From Fibrobacter sp. (GTDB taxonomy: Bacteria > Fibrobacterota > Fibrobacteria > Fibrobacterales > Fibrobacteraceae), in NCBI GenBank assembly GCA_024399065.1, contig JAKSIB010000004.1, forward strand, positions 62,001-126,000: a DNA stretch of 64,000 nt, given 5' to 3'. Shown piece by piece: positions 42,621-50,002 of the stretch (positions within the stretch are counted from its first letter, which is position 1; each line of letters begins with the position of its first letter). Below the pieces are notes generated by a model. It had not been told where the DNA came from. It made no database searches and worked only from the letters and a program-made list of their open reading frames with translations. The translations under genes were made by a program, and so were the position numbers.

Positions 42621-44183
42621 TTATTCCCCGGTCTTTGTGCTGATGTCCTTCACGAACAGGAACAGGCTCTGGTTTACGTCGCTGTAGTCGTCGGCGGGGA
42701 GCATCTCCATCATGGTGGGGCGGAATACGTTTTCGTAGCGGCGGCGGTAGAAGATTTCGATGGAACTTGCGCCGCCCATAAAGTGCCTGCGCAGGAATTC
42801 CAGGTTGGTGCTGCCAAGGTAGCTTTCCAGGTCGTCGGGATGCACCAGGCCCGAAGTGCCGAAGCCGTGAAGCCATTCGGAAATCTTCTCGGAGAAACCC
42901 TGCGCACTGTTCTTTTCAGACAAGTTCATCTGGATGATGCTGAACGTATCGTAGGTGAGGTTCACCTTCAGGATCTTCGTGTAGGACCTGCAGATCGCGC
43001 CGTACGCTTCCCGCTGGCCGCGCCTGTCCACGCCTCGGGTCTTGTAGTAGTTTTCCTTGTCGCGGTACATCATCTTGTCCGCCGCGTTCTTCATCTCGGT
43101 CAAGTCGGCGTACGGGTTACGGCGCTGCTCCGCGAACCCCACCGACAAGAAAAGCTCCTTCGCCAGCTTGCCCGACCACTGTTCCGTTTCCTCCAGGATC
43201 CTCTCCTTGAAAACGGCGCCCTCCACGTCGGAAAAAAGCTGCACCATGAACTCGTCGCCACCCACGCGGTAAACCTTGCCGCTGCCCGCGAAAGCCTTCA
43301 GAATACATTCGCTGGCACCCTTGATCAGTTCGTCGCCCGCGTTGTGCCCCAGGGTGTCGTTCACCTCCTTCAGGCCGTTGATGTCGATGGAGAAGAAAAT
43401 CATGTTGTCCGGAATGGGGGAGCCCTTCATCTGGCGGTAGTTCTGTTCGTAGGCGTTGCGGTTGTACACGCCGGTCAGGGAATCCACCTCGGCCTCAACC
43501 ACCAGGCGCTCGTTGCGCTCCTGCGCCACCACGAAAATATGCACGATGATGCAGCCGATGAACGTGCCTACGGAATAGAACGGAGCGTCGGGATACAGCA
43601 GCTGGAACACCCCCGTAAGCAGCGGCGCCATCACGAACATGAGCACCGCGGAGTACTTTTTGCGCTTGTCGCTTGAACTACGAAAAAGGGCGAAGGTGGT
43701 CAAAATACCCGTGACCACGTAGAACGCGTACTGGTTCAAGAAGGCCACTTCCCTGAACAGCTCGGTCTTGTACTGGTGATCGGCGGTAATGGTGAACACC
43801 GTAGGTGTAAAGCAGTTGCGCACCACGAGGCACACCTGGAATGCCAGAACCAGGAAACCCAGTCCCTGGATAATCTGCGGCCTCTTCACTTCGCCCTGCA
43901 GGTAAGTCAGCACGAAGTACAGCCAGAAGTTGGCGGTGACTGCCGACGAAATATGGAACACCGAGGAACTGATGAACAAGGCGGTGTCGCTCTTGACATA
44001 GGGCATGGCGGCCAGCCCCCAGGCCGTGTCCTGCAGGCAGAAGAAAACGCACCAGAGAAGCAGCCTGCGGTAGGCCCTGTCCACCGGGGAGCTGTTGTCG
44101 CGGAACACGTAGGCATGGCGGAAAATAATCGTAAGGACGATTGCATAGGAAAGCGCCAAAATCCAGTAAAGCGAATGAACCAC
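42621..44183 (-). CDS. Membrane-bound diguanylate cyclase with PAS-like C-terminus
   Basis: A 520-residue inner-membrane signalling enzyme. About seven hydrophobic helices in residues 1-225 form the sensor/anchor. The GGDEF domain (about 230-390) is intact: DSLTGVYNRNAYEQ, SIDINGLKEVNDTLGHNAGD and RVGGDEFMV, so it should make c-di-GMP. The residues after 395 (YGAICRSYTKILKVNLTYDT, HPDDLESYLG and LFLFVKDIS) resemble a PAS-like or response domain found after GGDEF in related gut bacteria. The start is GTG at 44183 after GAGGTTCC. It pairs functionally with the EAL protein at 26074. Confidence 0.88.
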   Translation of the reverse strand: MVHSLYWILALSYAIVLTIIFRHAYVFRDNSSPVDRAYRRLLLWCVFFCLQDTAWGLAAMPYVKSDTALFISSSVFHISSAVTANFWLYFVLTYLQGEVKRPQIIQGLGFLVLAFQVCLVVRNCFTPTVFTITADHQYKTELFREVAFLNQYAFYVVTGILTTFALFRSSSDKRKKYSAVLMFVMAPLLTGVFQLLYPDAPFYSVGTFIGCIIVHIFVVAQERNERLVVEAEVDSLTGVYNRNAYEQNYRQMKGSPIPDNMIFFSIDINGLKEVNDTLGHNAGDELIKGASECILKAFAGSGKVYRVGGDEFMVQLFSDVEGAVFKERILEETEQWSGKLAKELFLSVGFAEQRRNPYADLTEMKNAADKMMYRDKENYYKTRGVDRRGQREAYGAICRSYTKILKVNLTYDTFSIIQMNLSEKNSAQGFSEKISEWLHGFGTSGLVHPDDLESYLGSTNLEFLRRHFMGGASSIEIFYRRRYENVFRPTMMEMLPADDYSDVNQSLFLFVKDISTKTGE

Positions 44184-44242
44184 AGGAACCTCGAAAAATC
44201 TGTAAGTAATTTAACATAAAATTCCCGCTGCTCTCGCCCCAC

Positions 44243-44340
44243 ATGTCATCGCGAGGGCCGAAGGCCCGTGGCGATCCAAAGCATCCCGTCCCCGATGTTA
44301 TGTCATCGCGAGGAACGTAGTGACGTGGCGATCCAAGCAT
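44243..44340. repeat. Two REP-like palindromes in the 335-base gap 44184-44518
   Basis: TGTCATCGCGAGGGCCGAAGGCCCGTGGCGATCC-type units, here TCATCGCGAGG with inner arms GGGCC-GAA-GGCCC and, second, ACGTAGTGACGT, each closing with GTGGCGATCCAA. The rest of the gap holds a TATATT box near 44392 for the next gene, with a roughly 120-base leader. A variant unit occurs at 540-570 and 58128. Confidence 0.75.
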
Positions 44341-44518
44341 TACATTTAATGCAAATGGAATGATAAAAATTATTTACAATTTCTTCAAATGCTTATATTT
44401 CGCTTACATTAATACGTTATCTGTAATATTAATCACAAACTCATTTGCCAAAATCTTGTCTTTTTAGCTCAAAAAGCTAAATTTCGCGCCGTAAAAATTT
44501 TTCAACGGGACCCCTAAA

Positions 44519-46357
44519 ATGAAAAAATTCCTTTTCACAACCCTCGCTGTCGGTGCCTTGGCTGTAAGTGCTAATGCGGCCTTGACTGTGAATTCTAAAG
44601 GCTGCTACCAGATTAGTTCTGCCAGTGAACTTTCTGAATTCGCTTCTGTTGTAAATAATGGCGAAAAGACTGCTTGTGCTGCTGTTACAAAAAGCATCAC
44701 ACTTACTGGAACATGGACCCCGATTATGGGATTCAAGGGTGTATTTGACGGCGGTTACGATAGAAATGATGACGCTCCAATTACGATTAGTGGCTTGAAG
44801 TTTGACAATTCTTCTTCCGAAGTAGGATTGTTTGGTAGCGCTGAAGGCGGAGCTCTCATTCGTAATGTTTCCATTGTCAATGGAAGTGTTGGCGCTGATA
44901 AATATGTCGGTGGTATCGTTGGAAACGTTGTTGCTGCTAGTGAAAATGTGAGCGATTTGAAAAGCGTTGTAATTGATAACTGCAATTATAGCGGATCCGT
45001 TAAAGGTAATGAAAATGCCGGAGGCCTTGTAGGTAATATTTCCTCCAACACCAGTGTAACAATTACAAACAGCTATAGTACCGCTACTATTGAAAAATAC
45101 ACATCCAGCAAGAGTGACCAGGGTGGCTTAGTTGGTTATGTTGGCGCAAATGCGACCCTTAAACTGGTTAACTGCTATAGCACTGGTTCTGCTACAACAA
45201 ATCCTCTTGTAGGAAATTCTAGGGGTACGATTACTGGTGATAACGTAGGCTGTAAAAAAACTGGCACTTTGTTTGACAAGTGCGATGATGTTGTAAAGAG
45301 TGGTGTTTATTCAAATTCCAACTCTGCAAATGTTGTTGCCAACTACGAAAGCAATTTGAATAACGAAGATTACCAAATTGCCAATGTTCGTTCCACTTAT
45401 GATGCTTCCGCTATCGAAACTATGCTTGCTCCGGATCTTAGCGGCATTAGCTTCAAGGACACCACATGGACGGAAGGTTCTCTTTGGAGAAAGAAAACCT
45501 ACGCAATTACATCTTCTACTTTGAATGATACTGAACCGGTGGTCCTTCCTCAGAGTTTGACCATTGACAGTGTTGTTCTTGATCGTGAATTCCAGCCGAA
45601 AGTGAATTCCACGGTTATGTTACCTTTTAGCATTGCTGCAAATGCTGTTGAAGGTGGTAAGTTCTTCAACATTACTGCAATGGGTGAAACAGATGGTGTT
45701 TGGAATGTCACTGGTGATCAGGAAGTTACGACCATTAAGGCTCATACCCCTTATCTTGTCAAGCCGACTGCAAATCGCTTGATTTTCCGCGGAAAGGTAA
45801 CTCTTGAGGCTACTGATGGCAGCATGAACGAAGTTGCCATTGATGGTGCAGACAACTGGTCCTTCCGCGGTGTGTATGCTACAAAGCTCTGGGAAGAAAA
45901 TGATCCTGAAATAGGAACAGCAGGCCAGGCATATGGCTATTCTTCTAAGGCCGATGCTGATCGTGGCATTACTGAAGGTTCTTTTGTCAGAGTCGGAAAG
46001 AATGTCCGTTTGAAGCCTATGCGTGGTTACCTGTACTATGCAGTTCCGCGTTGCTCTGGCCTTTGCAAGTCGGCTGCAATTTCTCTCGATGACCTTCCGT
46101 CCACAATCGTTGTAAATCTTATTGAGAAGGATTTGCCGCCTTATATTCCAGAAGTTGAAGAAGTGGTAGAAACCATCAATCCTATTGTTGGCGAAGAAAC
46201 AGAAGAACAGGAAGATGCTCCGCTGTCTATTGTAAAGCCCATGATCGCTCCGGAAGCTGTGAAGGCAAATCGCTGGTTTGATCTCAATGGTCGTTTCCTC
46301 AATAAGAAGCCCACCAACCATGGCTCTTTCTACAACAAGCCGGTCATCATCAAGTAA
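44519..46357 (+). CDS. Secreted GLUG-repeat protein with sorting-like C-terminus
   Basis: A 612-residue exported protein. Signal peptide about 1-20 (AVSANAAL). Residues about 60-260 hold GLUG-type repeats: GGIVGNVVAASENVSD, AGGLVGNISSNTSV and QGGLVGYVGANATLK, with NCYSTGSATTN-type units between them. GLUG motifs build a right-handed beta structure in surface adhesins and IgA-protease-like proteins. Residues 350-560 form a beta-rich second part with the CSGLCKS disulfide region. The end WFDLNGRFLNKKP...YNKPVIIK resembles a type IX sorting domain. The leader-like peptide gene lies 13 bases downstream in the same transcript. Confidence 0.75.
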   Translation: MKKFLFTTLAVGALAVSANAALTVNSKGCYQISSASELSEFASVVNNGEKTACAAVTKSITLTGTWTPIMGFKGVFDGGYDRNDDAPITISGLKFDNSSSEVGLFGSAEGGALIRNVSIVNGSVGADKYVGGIVGNVVAASENVSDLKSVVIDNCNYSGSVKGNENAGGLVGNISSNTSVTITNSYSTATIEKYTSSKSDQGGLVGYVGANATLKLVNCYSTGSATTNPLVGNSRGTITGDNVGCKKTGTLFDKCDDVVKSGVYSNSNSANVVANYESNLNNEDYQIANVRSTYDASAIETMLAPDLSGISFKDTTWTEGSLWRKKTYAITSSTLNDTEPVVLPQSLTIDSVVLDREFQPKVNSTVMLPFSIAANAVEGGKFFNITAMGETDGVWNVTGDQEVTTIKAHTPYLVKPTANRLIFRGKVTLEATDGSMNEVAIDGADNWSFRGVYATKLWEENDPEIGTAGQAYGYSSKADADRGITEGSFVRVGKNVRLKPMRGYLYYAVPRCSGLCKSAAISLDDLPSTIVVNLIEKDLPPYIPEVEEVVETINPIVGEETEEQEDAPLSIVKPMIAPEAVKANRWFDLNGRFLNKKPTNHGSFYNKPVIIK

Positions 46358-46370
46358 GGAGGGAGTACAA

Positions 46371-46520
46371 ATGAACATGGAAATTGAAAAGAAAGAATAT
46401 GTCGCTCCTGCAATGACTATCGTTGATATGAAGATGGAAGCCCCTTTGCTTGGTGGCAGTGAATGTCTCATTGGCTGTGCAGCGTCTGAAGATCCTGATG
46501 ATCCGTGGGATCTTGAATAA
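46371..46520 (+). CDS. 49-residue leader-peptide-like protein (GG motif)
   Basis: A small gene with a strong ribosome binding site (AAGGAGGGAGTACAA) 13 bases after the GLUG protein. The sequence MNMEIEKKEYVAPAMTIVDM then KMEAPLLGGSECLIGCAAS and an acidic end DPDDPWDLE looks like a precursor: the YxxPxMxIVxMxxxxxLLGGS segment is of the kind seen as N-terminal leader in many short Bacteroidetes-type ORFs, with cut expected after GG. The remaining SECLIGCAASEDPDDPWDLE would hold two cysteines. No transporter or modifying enzyme is next to it. Function unknown. Confidence 0.6.
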   Translation: MNMEIEKKEYVAPAMTIVDMKMEAPLLGGSECLIGCAASEDPDDPWDLE

Positions 46521-46579
46521 TCTTCCCTCACACTCTTTTTTAGAATCTCACAGAAGCTTCCCCGCGTTCAATAACCTTA

Positions 46580-46614
46580 AAAAATCCCCTACGCCTTAAG
46601 CGCCGGGGATTTTT
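46580..46614. terminator. Bidirectional terminator
   Basis: AAAAATCCCC-TACGCCTTAAGCGCC-GGGGATTTTT between the small peptide gene and the convergent esterase gene. Confidence 0.9.
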
Positions 46615-46622
46615 GGTTCTAT

Positions 46623-48167
46623 TTAGAACTGTTCAAAGAATTTGTGCACGGCTTCCGGAACCCAGGTGCTTTCCCAGTTCCAACCGACGCCCATATTACC
46701 GGTGTCGTGTGCGGTCCACTGATGATCTCCGGGCCAGCTGCACCACTTCACAGGGAAGCGGGGGTCCACGGTCTTGAAGTCGTAGCAGACATGTCCTGTA
46801 TTGCCGCTGATTTCTTCGGGCTTTTCGGCGCTGGCATCAGTAAACTGGCTGTCGCCATCAGAAGCCTTACCGTTGTTCTTGAGGATACGGGGCAGAGCAC
46901 TGTCTCTTGCACGCTTGTAATCGCAACGGCCATCATTAACACCATGGACGTTCATCCATGCGATAGGCAACTTCTTGTTGGAACCATTTTCCTGAGGGAG
47001 CCAAATGTTATAGTCTGCGACAGCGTAGGTTGCCACGGCGCGGATGCGGTCCTGGTAATCCTGGGCGAGGGAGTTGGAATACATTGCCCCGAAGCTGAAG
47101 CCGGTAACGAACACGCGGCTAGTATCGATGCAGTAATTTTCTTCCATGGTGGTCAGCATCTTTCCGAAGAAGTCGTGGTCATCCTGGCCCTTGTTCCAGA
47201 GGCCGCCCACAGCCTGTGCAGAAACGAAGATGTAGTCGCCGTTCTTGTCCAGAACCTGCTGGCCATAGTACGGGGTAGGATGGTCGTAGTCCGGAGTATG
47301 GTGCACGAAGTCTTCGGCGGAACTGCCGTAGCAGTGCATGGCGAACATAATCTTGTAGGGCTTGGTGTTGTCGTAGTTCTTGGGCAAGGTGATGAAATAT
47401 TCGCGGTTGGTGCCGTTCACGTTCACCACGTGGTGCTCACCGTTTTCCACACGCTTGTCGGTGCGCAAGGTAGACTCCTTGCCGCAACCCTTACTGGGGG
47501 TAGGTGCGTTCTTAAGTGCGTAACCGAACTTGTATTTCTTTTCGGCCTGGGTAAGTTCCAAGGCCAGTGTGGTATCAAGCTTGCTCAGCGCCACGGTCAA
47601 GGTATCGTAACCGTCGGCGATAACCTGAAGGTCGTCTGTAGCAGAGAACTTGAGAAGGGCGCGGGACTCTCCGCCCAAAGATGCGCTTTCCGAAGATCCG
47701 CTGAAGCCGCTTGCGCTTCCGTCGGCGTTGAACTTCACGCTTTGCATTGCAGAGCCGACGCGGACTCGTGCGAAGTAGGTACCCTTGGCGCTAATGCCCT
47801 GACGCAGATCGTAGGAACCGGAGCCGTAGAGGGTCTTGCTGGAAACAAGGTTGCCCACCATGTCGAAAACCTTCACCTGTACCGGGCTGCCGCTCTGTGC
47901 GTAGTTGAGAACGCCCTGGTTCACATTGATGAAACCTGCTCTTTGTTGCGGGGCAATTCCAAGTTTTTCGTCCACTTCCAGCGAGAACTTGCCGCTGGCA
48001 TCGGTCTTGGTGGACTTTTCGTTCTTGAGAAGGCTAACGGATGCGTCGGCAACAGCCTTGCCGTCGGCCTTGTTGGTGACTGTTCCCTGCACGGTGTAGG
48101 CGTAAGCCGATGTGCACAAGGTTGCTGCAAGCGCGATGGGTAACGCGCGGATAACGGAATTCTTCAT
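46623..48167 (-). CDS. CE1-type feruloyl/acetyl xylan esterase with N-terminal beta domains
   Basis: A 514-residue secreted esterase. Signal peptide 1-23. Residues about 25-70 are a carboxypeptidase-regulatory-like domain (GTVTNKADGKAVADASVSL). About 95-150 resembles a type IX sorting-like fold (VQVKVFDMVGNLVSS, KGTYFARVRVG) placed inside the chain rather than at the end. The esterase domain is about 225-514: oxyanion region MFAMHCYGSSAEDFV, nucleophile S358 in VTGFSFGAM, Asp probably in NDGRCD, and His in GDHQWTAH. It should release ferulate or acetate from xylan; a PHB-depolymerase-like role is less likely. SD GGAG precedes the start. Confidence 0.85.
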   Translation of the reverse strand: MKNSVIRALPIALAATLCTSAYAYTVQGTVTNKADGKAVADASVSLLKNEKSTKTDASGKFSLEVDEKLGIAPQQRAGFINVNQGVLNYAQSGSPVQVKVFDMVGNLVSSKTLYGSGSYDLRQGISAKGTYFARVRVGSAMQSVKFNADGSASGFSGSSESASLGGESRALLKFSATDDLQVIADGYDTLTVALSKLDTTLALELTQAEKKYKFGYALKNAPTPSKGCGKESTLRTDKRVENGEHHVVNVNGTNREYFITLPKNYDNTKPYKIMFAMHCYGSSAEDFVHHTPDYDHPTPYYGQQVLDKNGDYIFVSAQAVGGLWNKGQDDHDFFGKMLTTMEENYCIDTSRVFVTGFSFGAMYSNSLAQDYQDRIRAVATYAVADYNIWLPQENGSNKKLPIAWMNVHGVNDGRCDYKRARDSALPRILKNNGKASDGDSQFTDASAEKPEEISGNTGHVCYDFKTVDPRFPVKWCSWPGDHQWTAHDTGNMGVGWNWESTWVPEAVHKFFEQF

Positions 48168-48349
48168 TCAACACTCCTTTTTTTTCCCGTATTAAATCCC
48201 GAAATTAATCTACCCTGAAATTCGGGGGATAGCCCTTGCGCGAGACGACTTGCCGTGGACAAAAAGTCAACAACGATAAGTTTACAATTTCTTATATTTT
48301 GGAACGTTGTGCGGCTTTGCTCAACCTGATTTGCCTAAAGAGGTTTCAT

Positions 48350-48835
48350 ATGGATAAGATTTATCGTTCTGGCATTGGTTTCGACGTTCACAAGCTGGTA
48401 GAAGGCCGTAAGTGCATTATCGGCGGCGTGGACATTCCTTACGAAAAGGGCCTGCTGGGCCATAGCGATGCCGACGTGCTTCTCCATGCAATCAGCGACG
48501 CCCTGCTGGGTGCCGCAGGCCTGGGCGACATCGGCACCTACTTCCCGGACACCGATCCAGCCTTCAAGGGCGCCGACAGTCTGGAACTCCTCCGCAAGGT
48601 AGGGGAGGAAGTGGCCAAGGAAGGCTACGACATCATCAACATCGACGCTATTGTCATGTGCGAACGCCCCAAGGTGAACCCCCACAAGGACCAGATGAAG
48701 GCTAACATCGCCCGTGTGCTGGGCCTGGATGTAAAGCAGATCGGCATCAAGGGCACCACCACCGAAAAGCTGGGCTTCACCGGCCGCGGCGAAGGCATCG
48801 CCAGCCAGGCTGTGGCCATGGTCCGCAGCAAGTAA
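48350..48835 (+). CDS. ispF: 2-C-methyl-D-erythritol 2,4-cyclodiphosphate synthase
   Basis: A 161-residue MEP-pathway enzyme that cyclises CDP-methylerythritol 2-phosphate in isoprenoid synthesis. The zinc ligands are D12 and H14 (GFDVHKL) with a later His in the signature [32 protein letters not shown] and [14 protein letters not shown] complete the family. AGAGGTTTC precedes the ATG; the longer upstream frame to 48236 has no support. TATATT at 48293 gives a likely promoter. The last codons are part of a 22-bp duplication. Confidence 0.98.
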   Translation: MDKIYRSGIGFDVHKLVEGRKCIIGGVDIPYEKGLLGHSDADVLLHAISDALLGAAGLGDIGTYFPDTDPAFKGADSLELLRKVGEEVAKEGYDIINIDAIVMCERPKVNPHKDQMKANIARVLGLDVKQIGIKGTTTEKLGFTGRGEGIASQAVAMVRSK

Positions 48836-48858
48836 AGCCATGGTCCGCAGCAAGTAAA
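48815..48858 (+). repeat. 22-bp tandem duplication covering the ispF stop
   Basis: GCCATGGTCCGCAGCAAGTAAA occurs twice in a row, at 48815-48836 and 48837-48858. The first copy contains the final codons and TAA of ispF, so the protein is unaffected. Confidence 0.95.
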
Positions 48859-48899
48859 GCGCCTTGTCATCCCGGCCTCCGAGCCGGGATCTAAAAAAT

Positions 48900-48928
48900 T
48901 AAAGCCTCGGCCGAAGCCGGGGCTTTTG
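48900..48928 (+). terminator. ispF terminator
   Basis: AAAGCCTCGGCC-GAA-GCCGGGGCTTTT hairpin; just before it, 48864-48893 holds a GTCATCCCGGCCTCCGAGCCGGGATCT palindrome of the REP type. Confidence 0.8.
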
Positions 48929-48951
48929 TGTTTTCTGCCGTAGCAGCAAAG

Positions 48952-49134
48952 TTAAGGTTTGTAATCGCTCTTGGGTTCCTTCAGGATTCCCCGCTGCTCG
49001 CGAATCTTGTCCATCACGTTCTCGATGGTGCAACCATGCAGCCAGAAAACCTTGCCTTCCTTTTCCGCTCGCTTGAATTCGTCACCGAAGTCGTGATTCT
49101 CGTAGTAATCAACATCAATGCCTTCTACTTTCAT
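48952..49134 (-). CDS. Small acidic protein after a DUF4258-like gene
   Basis: A 60-residue soluble protein (MKVEGIDVDYYENHDFGDEF...) rich in Asp, Glu and Lys with one Cys (WLHGCTIENV). It overlaps the end of the interrupted DUF4258-like gene by 20 bases, with GGAGATCGAATACT before the ATG. The arrangement looks like a two-gene toxin-antitoxin or similar accessory pair, with this one as the partner. I recognise no family and cannot assign a function. Confidence 0.5.
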   Translation of the reverse strand: MKVEGIDVDYYENHDFGDEFKRAEKEGKVFWLHGCTIENVMDKIREQRGILKEPKSDYKP

Positions 49135-49442
49135 AGTATTCGATCTCCTTTTTGTGTGACCTTCGGACCGTAATCAAGATGTCGCTTTGTTTGTTGATTA
49201 CTAAGGTCCAGAATTTATCATTTAATAACTTCGTTATTTTTGATAACCGGCTCGGAAATGTCCAAGCAAGCTTGGCCGCTTCACTCGCCTTAGTTATCAA
49301 TTATTTTATTGATTAGCAAGACTGCGTTTTCGTCCGTCTCGCTGTCTTTGTTACAGAAGTCGCCTGAGATAAACTTATTGAGCATCTCAAACGTGAAACC
49401 GCGTTCCAGCATTCGCCGGAGCGCATGACCGCTTATGTTCAT
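49115..49442 (-). pseudogene. DUF4258-like gene broken by a 79-bp palindromic insertion
   Basis: The N-terminal part, MNISGHALRRMLERGFTFEML, has the H-A-x-x-R-M-x-x-R-G opening of DUF4258-type proteins. The open frame stops at 49290 inside an inserted element. Removing 79 bp between two TTATCA repeats (49215 and 49294) joins NAVLLINKIID directly to KFWTLVINKQSDILITVRRS in frame, giving a normal-looking DUF4258 protein that ends EIEYYESRRH. So the gene was intact before insertion. DUF4258 proteins are often small toxins or nuclease-like partners; here the gene should be inactive unless the insertion is bypassed. Confidence 0.7.
49215..49299. repeat. 79-bp palindromic element El4 with TTATCA target duplication
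   Basis: Hairpin AATAAC-TTC-GTTATT, then outer stem GATAAC/GTTATC enclosing CGGCTCGG, ATGTCC, inner hairpin CCAAG-CAAG-CTTGG and CTCGCCTT. Flanked by TTATCA at 49215-49220 and 49294-49299. Same core and layout as El1 (697-776) and El2 (1530-1608). Confidence 0.8.
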
Positions 49443-49640
49443 GAGGTTTTGTTCTGGGGCCTTGAACCCCAAGCTCTACGCAGATCGACGGGAAGCTTTA
49501 CCCTTCCCTAAGTTCTTGCTTGTCGCAGCCTGCTGGCCGACGCTTGCGAAGTCTGGCAGAGAGTTGATGCGCCTGCCCGTGAAGGACTGCAGTCGGCAGG
49601 ATTACGTCTCTATGTTTCAAATATACATTTTTTCCCTTAG

Positions 49641-49729
49641 GGGAGATAATTTCCGAAAAACCCTTGATTTTACGGGAAAATCGAGCGTTTTGGTGCCGGT
49701 TTTCCCGTAATTTTTTATACAAACTAATT
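49641..49729. repeat. Palindromic intergenic element, copy B1
   Basis: GGGAGATAATTTCCG, then TTTTACGGGAAAA, about 25 bases, TTTTCCCGTAA and ATACAAACTAATT. Homolog of 25695-25782. It lies in the 530-base gap 49473-50002, in which I see no gene. Confidence 0.75.
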
Positions 49730-49855
49730 GAAAATACCCGTTTCCCATGGAAAATACACCCAAAACGCAGGTGTCGGGGCCGAAAATGGCCCCTTTTTTG
49801 CGCCATGGTTGTAAAATTTGGCGGCACCCCACCCGATTGACCCGATTTTGTTGCG

Positions 49856-49914
49856 GACAAACTAGCGATTTACGGGAAAACCCCCGCTTATTAATTCTGT
49901 TTTCCCGTAATTTC
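49856..49914. repeat. Palindromic intergenic element, copy B2, inverted
   Basis: GACAAACTAGCGATTTACGGGAAAA, spacer, TTTTCCCGTAATTTC. Inverted relative to B1, just as A2 is inverted relative to A1. A TATATT box follows at about 49963 for the phosphate transporter gene. Confidence 0.7.
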
Positions 49915-50002
49915 ATCCACTTTTCAAAAATTATCCCCCCGGGGCGACCCGGAGGATTTTTTCTATATTTACCCCCAGTTTATTGGATAAAGGAAAAATA
50001 CT

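Noticed and set aside
45620-46531. 303-codon minus-strand frame across the GLUG protein end and the small peptide gene
   Set aside because: The plus-strand genes have a signal peptide and strong ribosome binding sites; the minus frame has no motif.
49498-49916. Two overlapping frames of 99-120 codons in the 49.5-49.9 kb gap
   Set aside because: They run through the palindromic repeats, lack ribosome binding sites and contain Arg/Lys-rich low-complexity sequence typical of chance frames.
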